Of a DNA stretch of 48,318 bases, positions 39,869 to 48,318 are shown one piece after another. The stretch's first letter is position 1; each line of letters starts with the position of its first letter. The stretch is taken from the NCBI GenBank assembly GCA_011391735.1, contig JAABPY010000146.1, forward strand, positions 1 through 48,318. Direction: 5' to 3'. Made by a program: the position numbers and the translations under genes. The notes beneath the pieces were generated by a model that saw nothing but the letters and a program-made list of their open reading frames with translations, made no database searches and was not told the DNA's origin. This DNA is from Sulfuricurvum sp. (GTDB lineage: Bacteria; Campylobacterota; Campylobacteria; Campylobacterales; Sulfurimonadaceae).

Positions 39869-41332
39869 TTAAAAATTCTTATCAAACCAATCCGCAACAT
39901 TACTACGGATCGTATGGCGTAACTGCATCCCTGCGATAAAATCACTGTGCTGTGCTTTGTTGAGAAGTGTTACAAGGGCGTTGCGCCGTTTGGAAAGAAA
40001 AGGGTGGTCGATTTGTCCTGGGTCTCCCATTACCACGAGGCGTGTTTCATCCCCCATACGAGTACCGATAAGCTTTAGTGTTGCATTGGTCATATTTTGG
40101 GCTTCATCAATGATGACCAATTTACGGGAGATGGTCGTTCCACGCATATGGGCAATATCCATTGCCTCGATATTGTATTTTTTCATAAAGAGTTCCGTTG
40201 CATTTTCCCGCTTAACGGAGTTGGTATTACCTGTATATTCAACCCGTGCATCAATGGAATATTTGCTTTGTTGCTCAATGGTGAAGTTGATGGCGGAGTA
40301 CAGGGGATACATAAAGTACCCTAGCTTTTGCTCCTCATCCCCTTTTCGAAATCCAAGTTCCGCTTGCTGATCATTGGAAGTGATCGTATTGCGAGAATAG
40401 ACGATCCCATCAACAATTCCCTCACTGACAAGCTCCAATCCTGCTTGGAGGGCAATAAGGGTTTTTCCCGACCCTGTAGAGCCTGCTGCGACGGTGACGT
40501 AGTTTTGGGGATGGGTAATCATCGAGAAATAAAACTTTTGTTCCAAATTGATAGGGCGTACTAGATTATCATCGAAATTTTCTCCGAAACGGCGATCAAA
40601 ATCACACCACTCAATCTTCCCATGGACACTAAAGGCATACCGTTGAATTCCTGTTTCATAGACCTCATTGGTCGTACTAAGGGCGTTTTGAACAAAGGTA
40701 AGTTGATCGAAGTTATGGTGCTCACTTTGCGCAGGAAGTTGGGGGGTTTGGGTATAGCTATACGTAGCATTAAAATCGATTTCATCAGGGGACTCTACAC
40801 TGCTGTTTTGAATATGTTGGGTGGGTATCCCTCGAATTTCAGCGGCAATACGAAACGACATATCGTTGGTGAGGAGAATGAGATCATAATCATCCGCTAT
40901 CTCACCAATTTTGGCATCATTAAGCCCTTTGGGTTCCGAAAAGGAGGTAGTAATGCGATAATGTTCACGGTGGATAATGAAAAAATGGGTGATAACCTCT
41001 TCCCCCCCATGAAGAGAACGATCGAATTTTAGATCAAGGCGGTAATAGCGGTCATTTTGACAGTGTAAAGGGTCAATGGTATCCACGATACATTGGGGCA
41101 ATTCAATTGCCGCAATAGGCTCTCCAAGGGCAACATCGGCTAAGCGAAAGAACTCTCGTGCCATATAGCCAGCTTCGGAACGAATATCATCTTTTTTGCT
41201 GTTAAGCTCTGCTAAGACAATATTGGTAATCACCACCGCATTGGTATTTTCCTGACTAATTCGTAAAATATTGGTAGGATCATCGAGAATAACGGAGGTA
41301 TCAAGAAGATAGCATTTTTGTGTATCGCTCAT
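39869..41332 (-). CDS. PhoH-family ATPase with N-terminal PIN domain
   Basis: The ATG at 41332 has AAGGAT upstream and gives 487 residues. Residues 1-150 are a PIN-type RNase domain (YLLDTSVILDDP with the first Asp, the Glu in VLAELNSKK, and LLTNDMSFR with a later Asp). The rest is a PhoH ATPase (GSTGSGKTLIALQAG, IIDEAQNMT, GDPGQIDH). The PIN-PhoH pairing is a known bacterial toxin-like RNA helicase/nuclease (PhoH2 type); its targets here are unknown. Confidence 0.92.
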   Translation of the reverse strand: MSDTQKCYLLDTSVILDDPTNILRISQENTNAVVITNIVLAELNSKKDDIRSEAGYMAREFFRLADVALGEPIAAIELPQCIVDTIDPLHCQNDRYYRLDLKFDRSLHGGEEVITHFFIIHREHYRITTSFSEPKGLNDAKIGEIADDYDLILLTNDMSFRIAAEIRGIPTQHIQNSSVESPDEIDFNATYSYTQTPQLPAQSEHHNFDQLTFVQNALSTTNEVYETGIQRYAFSVHGKIEWCDFDRRFGENFDDNLVRPINLEQKFYFSMITHPQNYVTVAAGSTGSGKTLIALQAGLELVSEGIVDGIVYSRNTITSNDQQAELGFRKGDEEQKLGYFMYPLYSAINFTIEQQSKYSIDARVEYTGNTNSVKRENATELFMKKYNIEAMDIAHMRGTTISRKLVIIDEAQNMTNATLKLIGTRMGDETRLVVMGDPGQIDHPFLSKRRNALVTLLNKAQHSDFIAGMQLRHTIRSNVADWFDKNF

Positions 41333-41353
41333 TATGAACATCCTTGGGATAAG

Positions 41354-41382
41354 ATTGTATATCGTAGTGGAATATTTCTTAA
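41354..41382 (-). promoter_or_regulatory. Promoter candidate for the PhoH gene
   Basis: On the minus strand TTAAGA (41382-41377) and TACAAT (41359-41354) are 17 bases apart, a good sigma-70 spacing, just ahead of the ATG at 41332. Confidence 0.45.
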
Positions 41383-41468
41383 TGAGAGATAAGTGTTATG
41401 AGACAAAAACGAAGAATAATGGGTCGTAATGTGAACTAAATTCTTTAAATTCTAAACCGTTTTTTTGT

Positions 41469-41474
41469 TACAAT
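41469..41474 (+). promoter_or_regulatory. Extended -10 promoter for the SurA-like gene
   Basis: TGT directly before TACAAT gives an extended -10 element; transcription would start near 41481, before an AAAGGAA ribosome site and the ATG at 41500. Confidence 0.5.
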
Positions 41475-41499
41475 ACCTTTTTACATACAAAGGAATTTT

Positions 41500-42018
41500 A
41501 TGCACCGTATCCCCCTTATTTTAGCGACTGCCGTTACCTTTGCACTTGCTGCTCCTGCTACTCTTGCTATTGTTGGCACTCAAGCGATCACCTCGGCGGA
41601 TGCCAGCGCTTTTATGTCCAAGGCTATCCCTGGTATGACGTTTGACAAGCTTGATCCGAAAATGAAGCGTCAAGTGGTCGATCAGCTTATCAATCAAACC
41701 CTTATCAAAGGGGAAGTGGTTAAAAGCGGTATCCAAAACACCCCACAGTTCAAACTCGCCTACGCTGCGCTACGGGATGATCTTGCCGTGGATATGTGGA
41801 TGAAACAACAAATGGGAAAAATCACGGTCAGTGATAAAGAGACCAAAGCGTTTTACGATGCCAATAAAGCAAAAATGCAACAAAATGGGAAAGTTGTTCC
41901 GTATGATAAAGCGAAGCTAGAGATTATGCAGTTTGTCAAAATGGAAAAATTTAAAGCCCTAATGAGCAAAACAACCGAAACCCTTCGTGCTTCTACCAAA
42001 GTCGAAGTAAAACTCTAA
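41500..42018 (+). CDS. Periplasmic SurA/PEB4-like chaperone fragment without PPIase domain
   Basis: The 172-residue protein has a signal peptide (residues about 1-23) and then a helical segment like the N-terminal and linker helices of SurA/PEB4 proteins (KMKRQVVDQLINQTLIKGEVV, KITVSDKETKAFYDAN). The parvulin PPIase domain normally between the helical parts is missing, although the C-terminal helix (YDKAKLEIMQFVKMEKFKALM) remains. It may be a dedicated periplasmic chaperone. Nothing in the DNA suggests a frameshift. Confidence 0.7.
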   Translation: MHRIPLILATAVTFALAAPATLAIVGTQAITSADASAFMSKAIPGMTFDKLDPKMKRQVVDQLINQTLIKGEVVKSGIQNTPQFKLAYAALRDDLAVDMWMKQQMGKITVSDKETKAFYDANKAKMQQNGKVVPYDKAKLEIMQFVKMEKFKALMSKTTETLRASTKVEVKL

Positions 42019-42028
42019 TTCACACCCC

Positions 42029-42427
42029 TTATCTCTGGGCTAATCCTAGCCTGAGAGCTTTCTCTATTTCCTCTTTATACCGTGGATTTGCAACTCTTAG
42101 CGCTTTTTCAAACCGCAAAATAATTTTCGAATCGGTATGGGGATGCGTACACAGTTTTTTAAGTAATGCAGAATACTTTTCAAATCCCCGTTGTGTACTC
42201 CCCACCTCGATAAATTTTTCTACGATGATGTTGACCGCATCATTAAGCTCCCTATTGGTCGATGAGGGGTGATGAATAACCGCTTGAAGCGATGCAAACG
42301 TCACAGGGACATCAACATCCTCCACACTTTTTCGTTTGGAACGTCCAATCCATACATAGAGTCCAACAAGAAGTATTAAGATAATGAGTAACGTTCCCAT
42401 AATAAGAAGGGGGGTTGTTTTATCCAT
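42029..42427 (-). CDS. Hypothetical single-span membrane protein
   Basis: The ATG at 42427 gives 132 residues (a GTG three codons earlier is possible). One transmembrane helix covers about residues 8-28, then a basic stretch (GRSKRKS) that places the rest in the cytoplasm, and a helical soluble domain (residues about 45-130). I do not recognise the family. It is convergent with the SurA-like gene, whose end is ten bases away. Confidence 0.6.
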   Translation of the reverse strand: MDKTTPLLIMGTLLIILILLVGLYVWIGRSKRKSVEDVDVPVTFASLQAVIHHPSSTNRELNDAVNIIVEKFIEVGSTQRGFEKYSALLKKLCTHPHTDSKIILRFEKALRVANPRYKEEIEKALRLGLAQR

Positions 42428-42490
42428 AAAAATCACTTTGAGGTAAATAAGGGGGATTGTAGCATAGTTTGGGGAGGTTAGCTGTATGTA

Positions 42491-42512
42491 TTCCCAAGCT
42501 GGAGCTTGAGAA
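42491..42512. repeat. REP-like palindrome, copy 1
   Basis: TTCCCAAGCT-GG-AGCTTGAGAA is an inverted repeat with one mismatch, just after the porin stop. It resembles short palindromes dispersed in many bacterial genomes. A second related copy is at 44208-44231; similarity extends a few bases on the left (CTGTAT). Confidence 0.55.
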
Positions 42513-42523
42513 CGAGAGAACGA

Positions 42524-43972
42524 TTAGAAAAAGAACTGTGAAGTAATTTTGAAACGTGTATCGGTGTAATCACCTAACGATTTTCCGTAGTTATCTTGCT
42601 GAACGGCAAATCCAACTTTGGTTGAATTCCCACGTAGGTACCAGTTAACACCCCCAATTTTTGATGTCAAGTCATAGTTTTCTGTTGCTGAAGCTTCTTT
42701 GAATTTATCCCATGACTCGTAACGGAAAAACGGTGCTACGTAGCCCAAATCGGTAAAGACATACTCCCCTTGTGCATACCAACCTGTTGATGTACCCACT
42801 GTCTTAGTAGCTGCTGTCCAATCTTTTACTACACCGTCAAAATCAAAATACTCCGCTGAAATCGATGCCCCTTTATAGTGAGCCGATGCTTCCAAGTTGA
42901 TCAATTTATGGTCAATAGGCGACATATTTGTATTTGTTTTAATATTGTTTGTTCTCCAGTACGCCGCACCAAGGGTGAAGTGCTGTCCTTGACCCATATA
43001 GGTTTCGGTTAATTTGGTCTCTTCCCAGCCATCAAACGGAGAGAGTTTGATTTTTCCCCCGTAAAAGAAATCTTGTGATAACACTGATCCAGCACCAGTA
43101 GTTACAACAGGAGGAGTAGCTGTTGTTGCACTCAATGCAGTTTTAGACCCATTTAACGTATTTCCTTTAGCATCTTTGAACGCTCCCGAATAAACACCAT
43201 CCCCTGTTGCAATTTGGTACTGTACTTTTTTATTCCAGTCACCATACATTTGGGCATTGGTACCACGGCGATTGTGGGTAATGTACTGTGCCGCTTCGTC
43301 CGCTACGTGTGGGCGATCATAATGGATCGTGTAGGCAGATTTCAATGTTTCCGTACGAGATACGTCGATTTTACCGCGATACAATTTGAAATTAACCAAT
43401 GAACTGTCAAACGGTTTGGCAATATTCAAATACGCATCCCCAACATTAAATGTCCCTTCCCCTTTGTCTTCACTGTTAGCTTGGTCATTACGAACGTCCA
43501 TGGTGAAAGAGGTATGCTTGTCAAATCCTGCTTCAAGTTCGAAACGGACACGGCGCATGTACGCATCGTTGGTGCTGATATCTTTTTTATTATCCACATA
43601 ATCTTTTTCACGTGTTTCAAAAGTTGACTGCAAACGAGCACCTAGCTTAAGATACATATCTTTGTTATCTTTTGCTTTGATTTTCATATTAGGACCTGTT
43701 TCTTGACCCAAGATGAATTTTGGAGATTTTTTATCAATAACCGTAACAGAACCTTTTTCGGCATCTTTATACTCTGAAAAACTTGATTCGATTTCACGGT
43801 CACCCATATCAACCGTTTTCGCATCAACGAAATCGCCCATCTCTACGCGATTCTCACCCGCAGTGGTAAATACTTGACCTGTCTTTGGGTCACTAAAGAG
43901 GGTCATAGCGTCAGCATACACTACACCAGACAACATTACCGCAGCAAGGGCAGAGAAAGTTACTTTTTTCAT
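42524..43972 (-). CDS. Phosphate-selective porin, OprO/OprP type
   Basis: The 482-residue protein has a signal peptide ending near VVYADA, then a strand-rich barrel (MYLKLGARLQSTFE, DAYMRRVRFELEAGF, NFKLYRGKIDVSRT, FFRYESWDKF) ending FKITSQFFF, typical of the Porin_O_P family. These trimers pass phosphate or polyphosphate. The residues about 60-90 look like a linker. Proximity to pstS and a candidate Pho box upstream support phosphate uptake. Confidence 0.85.
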   Translation of the reverse strand: MKKVTFSALAAVMLSGVVYADAMTLFSDPKTGQVFTTAGENRVEMGDFVDAKTVDMGDREIESSFSEYKDAEKGSVTVIDKKSPKFILGQETGPNMKIKAKDNKDMYLKLGARLQSTFETREKDYVDNKKDISTNDAYMRRVRFELEAGFDKHTSFTMDVRNDQANSEDKGEGTFNVGDAYLNIAKPFDSSLVNFKLYRGKIDVSRTETLKSAYTIHYDRPHVADEAAQYITHNRRGTNAQMYGDWNKKVQYQIATGDGVYSGAFKDAKGNTLNGSKTALSATTATPPVVTTGAGSVLSQDFFYGGKIKLSPFDGWEETKLTETYMGQGQHFTLGAAYWRTNNIKTNTNMSPIDHKLINLEASAHYKGASISAEYFDFDGVVKDWTAATKTVGTSTGWYAQGEYVFTDLGYVAPFFRYESWDKFKEASATENYDLTSKIGGVNWYLRGNSTKVGFAVQQDNYGKSLGDYTDTRFKITSQFFF

Positions 43973-44033
43973 TGGTTATCACTCCTGATTTTAATAACGA
44001 TATTGTAGAAAAACAAGATTACCCTAATGTTAC

Positions 44034-44051
44034 GATTACAAAATGGTTACG
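44034..44051 (-). promoter_or_regulatory. Candidate Pho box for the phosphate porin
   Basis: On the minus strand CGTAACC (44051-44045), four bases, then TGTAATC (44040-44034): two seven-base repeats with 11-base period, the layout of PhoB-type boxes. It lies 62 bases before the ATG. A TACAAT -10 is some 28 bases downstream. Confidence 0.45.
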
Positions 44052-44162
44052 ATAAGGAGAATGAATATCTAATAGGAGAGTAAAAAGCCCCAACGCATAC
44101 GCAAGGAGAGGCTATCAAGCTTTAAAAAAGAAGGAAGAAGAAATGAAACATGGGTCGTATTA

Positions 44163-44202
44163 AGACACCTCTAAAAGTACCTAAATACCCTTAGAGATGT
44201 CT
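44163..44202 (-). terminator. Long hairpin after pstS
   Basis: The arms 44163-44174 and 44191-44202 are 12 bases each with one mismatch (AGACACCTCTAA/TTAGAGATGTCT) around a 16-base loop. No T tract follows on either strand, so it is a weak terminator or another RNA structure. The 279-base gap 43973-44251 holds only this, a Pho box and a REP-like palindrome. Confidence 0.4.
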
Positions 44203-44207
44203 GTATA

Positions 44208-44231
44208 TCCCCAAGCTAGCACTTGGGAATA
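44208..44231. repeat. REP-like palindrome, copy 2
   Basis: CCCCAAG-ctagca-CTTGGGA, related to 42491-42512; the left flank CTGTAT is shared. Only two copies are in this window. Confidence 0.5.
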
Positions 44232-44251
44232 AAAGAAGTTTGGCGTGGTAA

Positions 44252-45247
44252 TTATTTACCAGCCCAGTACTCACGTACCATATTGGTTGTTTCTACTGGC
44301 AATGGGATATAGCCTAGTTTGACGGCTGCTTTGTCCCCATTACGGAATGAGTGGTCGAAGAATTTGATAACTTCGGCATTCACGTCCGCTTTTTCACGAG
44401 GAAGAAGGATAAAGGTTGCCGCTACGATTGGATACGCGTTCCCCTCTTGAAGGACAAGTGAGCTGTAGAAGTGATCTTTTTTCGACCATTTTGCTTGTTT
44501 AACGGCATTTTGGAAGTTCGCTGTTGTTGCGGTGATCCATTTGCCACTAGCGGTTTGCAACGTTGCTGCTGAGAGGTTATTTTTCTCTTTGTAGGCATTT
44601 TCGATGTAGCCAATAGAGTATGGAGTTTGTTTGATAAGGTTTGTTACCCCTTCGTTCCCTTTTCCGCCGACACCTACTGCCCAACCGATTGCTTTACCAA
44701 CACCAAATTTGCTTTTCCACATTTTAGATGCGTCGCTCAAATAATCGGTAAATACGTACGTCGTCCCTGATCCATCCGAGCGGTGGGCAACAACGATTTT
44801 TTCAGCGGGAAGCTTAACGCCTGCGTTGTCTGCCATAATAGCGGGATCATTCCACATGGTGATTTTACCCGCGAAGATGTCCGCTACTACACTGTTTTTG
44901 AGTTTGAGTTGCTCATCTTTAACCCCTGGGATATTGTGAGCGACGACGATAGACCCAATAACCGCTGGAAATTGGTTCAATTTCGCCGCATCAAGCTCTT
45001 TGGGTGTCAAAGGGGCATCGGTCGCACCAAAATCGACAATACGTTCAGATATTTGTTTGATACCGCCACCTGAACCGATGGATTGGTAGTTAACGCGGGT
45101 GTGGGTTGCTTTTTGGTAATTGTATGCCCAGTCATAATAACACGGTGCGGGGAAGGTTGCCCCTGCTCCATTGATTTTATCCGCTGCAATCATGGATGTT
45201 GCCGCAACTGCTGCTATTACTAAACCTTTGGTGATGTTTTTGAACAT
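44252..45247 (-). CDS. pstS: Phosphate ABC transporter substrate-binding protein
   Basis: The 331-residue periplasmic protein has a signal peptide ending near SMIAAD and the phosphate-site segments GAGATFPAP, IGSGGGIKQI, DFGATDAPL and RSDGSGTTYVFTDYLS. It delivers phosphate to PstCAB, whose genes are not in the window. A candidate Pho box precedes it. The gene is downstream of nothing on its strand but shares the region with the phosphate porin. Confidence 0.95.
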   Translation of the reverse strand: MFKNITKGLVIAAVAATSMIAADKINGAGATFPAPCYYDWAYNYQKATHTRVNYQSIGSGGGIKQISERIVDFGATDAPLTPKELDAAKLNQFPAVIGSIVVAHNIPGVKDEQLKLKNSVVADIFAGKITMWNDPAIMADNAGVKLPAEKIVVAHRSDGSGTTYVFTDYLSDASKMWKSKFGVGKAIGWAVGVGGKGNEGVTNLIKQTPYSIGYIENAYKEKNNLSAATLQTASGKWITATTANFQNAVKQAKWSKKDHFYSSLVLQEGNAYPIVAATFILLPREKADVNAEVIKFFDHSFRNGDKAAVKLGYIPLPVETTNMVREYWAGK

Positions 45248-45299
45248 AAGTAAAACCCTTGTTTGGAATATTTTAAAGTATGAAAGTGTAAAGGGTTCT

Positions 45300-45317
45300 G
45301 GTAACAGTAAGGTTACA
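45300..45317 (-). promoter_or_regulatory. Candidate Pho box for pstS
   Basis: On the minus strand TGTAACC (45317-45311), TTAC, then TGTTACC (45306-45300): two near-identical repeats with 11-base period. A weak TACACT -10 follows nine bases later. It is the better of the two Pho boxes in the window and lies 53 bases ahead of the pstS ATG. Confidence 0.55.
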
Positions 45318-45449
45318 AAGAGAAAGCCTGTTCATCCCGCTGCACCTTTTGATTTGACTCCCCCCTTTCTCCTTAATCTACTTTTTTATCTACCTTTGAG
45401 ATAATATCCTTGTGGTGTATTTTTTAACTGTACGTACGAAAGGTTTTTT

Positions 45450-46550
45450 ATGTATCCTGATCAACGATTTTTTACTATCAGTGATGATTTTCGCTCCCCG
45501 TATGCTCGGGATCGTGATCGTATCATCCACTCGGGCAGTTTTCGCCATCTTGAATATAAAACACAAGTATTTCTAAATTCTCAAGGTGATTTTTTCCGCA
45601 CACGTCTCACCCATAGCATTGAAGTAAGCCAAATTGCGCGATCCCTTTGCTCCCATTTAGGACTCCAAGAATCTCTTGCAGAATCCATTGCCCTTGCTCA
45701 CGATTTGGGGCATACCCCTTTTGGACATATTGGAGGGGACACGCTGGATGAGTGTTTGAAAAAAAAAGGTTTTGTGCACGGGTTTGAACACAATTACCAA
45801 AGTTTTCGAGTCGTTACGCTGCTCGAACAACGTTATAAAGCTTTCTTGGGACTCAACCTCACCTATGCGACGCTTGAGGGTATTTTAAAACACTCTTACC
45901 CTTATAATAAGCCCTTTTTAGCCCAAGCTGTTCGTACGTCATTTGCCCTTGACACCCACCCAAGCATCGAAGCTATGATCGTTGACCGTGCTGATGAAAT
46001 TGCGTACATTGCCCATGATATTGATGATGGAGTTGCCTCTGGACTAATAACATTTGAGTCCCTAAAATCAAGTGAACTGATCCAAATGATTTTACAAAAA
46101 GTGGTTGAAGAGGGGATTTTGGAAGACGAGGATGAAATGTTTCGGTACCGTTTTAGCTCCCATCTTATCAATCATTTAGTCTACTCACTTCTGGAATATT
46201 CACGAGACAAAATCGATAATACACACGTATTGGCTTCTCTAATCGACTCCAAAACACCTATTCCTATTGGATTTTCACCTGAACTTGAGACACAGATTAA
46301 AAAACTTAAAAAGATTTTATTCCAAAAGCTCTATCAGCATAAAGATATTGTCCGTAAGATGTTTGCTGGAAAACAGGCTATTATTGGGCTCTTTAACGCT
46401 CTTATGGAAGAACCAAAAATGTTACCCCCCTATTTCTATCATCAATTAACACTTCGTAACCAACATCGGGTGGTAAGTGACTATATCGCCAGTTTGTCAG
46501 ATCGATATGCTATGAAACTTTACAATGAGCTCTACGGAAGGGAAGGATAA
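45450..46550 (+). CDS. dgt: Deoxyguanosinetriphosphate triphosphohydrolase-like protein (HD domain dNTPase)
   Basis: The 366-residue enzyme splits dNTPs into deoxynucleoside and triphosphate. The HD-domain ligands are visible: RLTHSIEVSQIARS (first His), ALAHDLGHTPFGHIG (His-Asp pair) and the later Asp in MIVDRADEIAYIAHDIDDG. The N-terminus SPYARDRDRIIHSGSFRHL matches the Dgt family. AAAGG precedes the ATG. The C-terminus is short compared with E. coli Dgt, as in many class-2 relatives. Confidence 0.92.
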   Translation: MYPDQRFFTISDDFRSPYARDRDRIIHSGSFRHLEYKTQVFLNSQGDFFRTRLTHSIEVSQIARSLCSHLGLQESLAESIALAHDLGHTPFGHIGGDTLDECLKKKGFVHGFEHNYQSFRVVTLLEQRYKAFLGLNLTYATLEGILKHSYPYNKPFLAQAVRTSFALDTHPSIEAMIVDRADEIAYIAHDIDDGVASGLITFESLKSSELIQMILQKVVEEGILEDEDEMFRYRFSSHLINHLVYSLLEYSRDKIDNTHVLASLIDSKTPIPIGFSPELETQIKKLKKILFQKLYQHKDIVRKMFAGKQAIIGLFNALMEEPKMLPPYFYHQLTLRNQHRVVSDYIASLSDRYAMKLYNELYGREG

Positions 46551-46627
46551 ATTTAAAAATACTCTTCACCAAGTGATCGGATGGTCCATCATACAAACAA
46601 AGCCTACTTCAGAACCCATCTATTTTT

Positions 46628-46635
46628 GCCGATAT
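46628..46635 (+). promoter_or_regulatory. Flagellar sigma-28-type -10 box candidate
   Basis: GCCGATAT matches the sigma-28 -10 consensus GCCGATAA in seven of eight bases, 30 bases ahead of the YjfB-like ATG. No good TAAA -35 box is present at the right spacing. Confidence 0.35.
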
Positions 46636-46664
46636 ACTCACAATTCTAAAAAAAGAGGAAAATT

Positions 46665-46850
46665 ATGGATCCAATCAGTTCGAATACGGGGAGCGACACA
46701 GGGGTGTACGCTATGAAAAAAGCAATGGAGGTACAAGGTCAAGGGTTAGAGAAACTTTTGGACAGTGCGAAAGCTCCTACTATACCCTCTGCATCATCTT
46801 CGGGTTCCTCTATGACAGGTCTTGGGCAAATGCTCGACATCAAGGGGTGA
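46665..46850 (+). CDS. YjfB-like small motility protein
   Basis: The 61-residue protein has the YjfB pattern: a short Ser-rich start, GVYAMKKAMEVQGQGLEKLLDS and a Gly/Ser tail with GLGQMLDIKG. AGAGGA gives a good ribosome site. YjfB relatives are putative motility proteins with no proven role. A flagellar-type -10 box precedes it. Confidence 0.65.
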   Translation: MDPISSNTGSDTGVYAMKKAMEVQGQGLEKLLDSAKAPTIPSASSSGSSMTGLGQMLDIKG

Positions 46851-46872
46851 TTCCCCCTAATTGATCTTTTAG

Positions 46873-47847
46873 TTAGATCGGTAAAACGCGGATTTTAGAA
46901 GAGAGCTTCTCTTTGAGTGTTGCTTCGATGGCGTACAATGTACCCGTACTTGAACTTGCACACCCATTACATGCACCCAAATAGCGGATATAAACATCGA
47001 TATAATCGGGTGAATCTTTGATATCAATAACTTCCATATTACCGCCATCCATAATCAAAAACTGACGGATAGATTCATCAACGACGCTGTCAATTGCTTT
47101 GATTTTTTGAACAAGAGTCATCCCTTCAAAATCACCGTGCGCTCCTGCATCAGCAGCGCTTTTCATTTTCTCTTGATCCATTTCAGTGCGAACATCTGCC
47201 AAAATATCAACGAGATAATATTCCCGTGCTTCGTGACCACCCGGTTTGATACACGATTTACAAAAGCCACCTGCTTTGGTGTAGTCGGTTACTTGCTCAA
47301 TGGTTTTAAGATCGTTAAGTTTGATTACTTCACGAAGGGTCCCAAGACTTACACGGGCACATTCACAGACAATGATCTCATCTTCGAAACTCGCTTCATC
47401 CACACCAAGATACAAACCTGCCGCTTTTTTGATAACGTCGTACGCCATAACGGAGCAGTGCATTTTTTGAGGTGGAACGGCTGGTGTTTCTGGAGTATCA
47501 CGAAGAGACATCTCTACATCGATATTCGTAATTTTAACCGCTTGTTGAACGGTTTTACCAATACACAACTCCGCCATCATATCGGACGAAGCGATCGCCG
47601 TTCCGCACCCAAAACTTTTGAATTTTGAGTTAACGATAGTGTCACTTGCAGGATCCACTTCCCAGTACAAACGTACCGCATCCCCACAGCTCTCCGCACC
47701 GAAATCAGCAACGATTAGAGTATGTCCTGCAGCGTCGCACTCTTCTTGAGTAATCTCCCCTTGATTGTGAGGATTGTTCATCAATGTTGTTACTTTATTT
47801 GAGTACTGATCCCAAAGAGATCCGCCCAATAGATCATTTTTTGCCAT
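46873..47847 (-). CDS. nifU: NifU-type iron-sulfur cluster scaffold
   Basis: The ATG at 47847 (AAAGGA upstream) gives 324 residues. The IscU-like domain has its three scaffold cysteines in FGAESCGDAV, FGCGTAIAS and MHCSVMA. The middle domain has the Fer2-BFD cysteines (VCECARVSLGTL, CKSC), and the C-terminal domain has GACNGCASS. It receives sulfur from NifS to build clusters. In Campylobacterota this pair is the general assembly system and is not confined to nitrogenase. NifS is 11 bases upstream. Confidence 0.95.
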   Translation of the reverse strand: MAKNDLLGGSLWDQYSNKVTTLMNNPHNQGEITQEECDAAGHTLIVADFGAESCGDAVRLYWEVDPASDTIVNSKFKSFGCGTAIASSDMMAELCIGKTVQQAVKITNIDVEMSLRDTPETPAVPPQKMHCSVMAYDVIKKAAGLYLGVDEASFEDEIIVCECARVSLGTLREVIKLNDLKTIEQVTDYTKAGGFCKSCIKPGGHEAREYYLVDILADVRTEMDQEKMKSAADAGAHGDFEGMTLVQKIKAIDSVVDESIRQFLIMDGGNMEVIDIKDSPDYIDVYIRYLGACNGCASSSTGTLYAIEATLKEKLSSKIRVLPI

Positions 47848-47858
47848 AATAAAATCCT

Positions 47859-48318
<460 letters not shown>

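Noticed and set aside
44163-44202. Confident rho-independent terminator for pstS
   Set aside because: The hairpin is long but no T tract follows, so it is listed only with low confidence.

Overview
The window looks like about 48 kb of chromosome from a Campylobacterota bacterium, most likely a Sulfurimonas/Sulfuricurvum-type member. This rests on the gene families: NifS/NifU as the Fe-S assembly pair, a small DUF4492-like membrane protein in front of cydA, an HTH/coiled-coil protein resembling DUF3972, an OprP-type phosphate porin beside pstS, and a dense set of c-di-GMP and sensor-kinase genes. It is a taxonomic inference; no rRNA gene is present. Most genes are on the minus strand and many overlap by a few bases. 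No tRNA, rRNA, CRISPR array or insertion sequence was seen.

Layout. 1-1.2 kb: cytochrome bd oxidase (cydA, cut by the window edge) with its small partner. 1.4-4.7 kb: compact plus-strand type II secretion/type IV pilus-like set (ATPase, polytopic membrane protein, pseudopilin). 4.7-8.0 kb: overlapping operon of nrdB, a nitrilase-family hydrolase, pcm and an RsmB-like rRNA methyltransferase. 8.1-12.8 kb: cytochrome c lipoprotein, DcaP-like porin, orphan solute-binding protein and Cache sensor kinase. 12.9-15.0 kb: rhodanese-like protein, DUF309, nitroreductase and MscS. 15.1-17.9 kb: large Suv3-like RNA helicase. 17.9-23.8 kb: diguanylate cyclase overlapping a fumarate reductase/succinate dehydrogenase pair, then YajQ, HD-GYP and an HTH protein. 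23.8-30.6 kb: TonB receptor, YfiR-like protein, hybrid kinase and RpfG-like HD-GYP regulator. 30.7-35 kb: AEC transporter, BrnT/BrnA toxin-antitoxin pair, 2-hydroxyacid dehydrogenase, purT and mscL. 35.1-36.3 kb: OmpA-family protein. 36.4-39.6 kb: type II restriction-modification island (two cytosine-5 methyltransferases around an Eco47II-like endonuclease), bracketed by a 51-bp exact direct repeat and abutting rpsU. 39.6-42.4 kb: rpsU, PhoH with a PIN domain, a SurA/PEB4-like protein and a small membrane protein. 42.5-45.3 kb: phosphate porin and pstS, each with a candidate Pho box. 45.4-48.3 kb: dgt, a YjfB-like motility protein, nifU and the C-terminal part of nifS.

How the parts fit. Two neighbouring clusters have the same shape: an outer-membrane pore or receptor, a periplasmic binding or regulatory protein, and a membrane histidine kinase. 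The second ends in a c-di-GMP phosphodiesterase. The fumarate reductase operon begins with a diguanylate cyclase whose stop overlaps the flavoprotein start; a c-di-GMP-binding YajQ and a second phosphodiesterase follow. This ties respiratory electron transfer to second-messenger control by genetic linkage only; a functional link is inferred. The flavoprotein lacks the usual FAD-linking histidine, the iron-sulfur subunit has an extra cysteine in its third cluster motif, and no membrane anchor gene is nearby, so the enzyme is probably non-classical. A 23-codon acidic reading frame is wedged between the two subunits.
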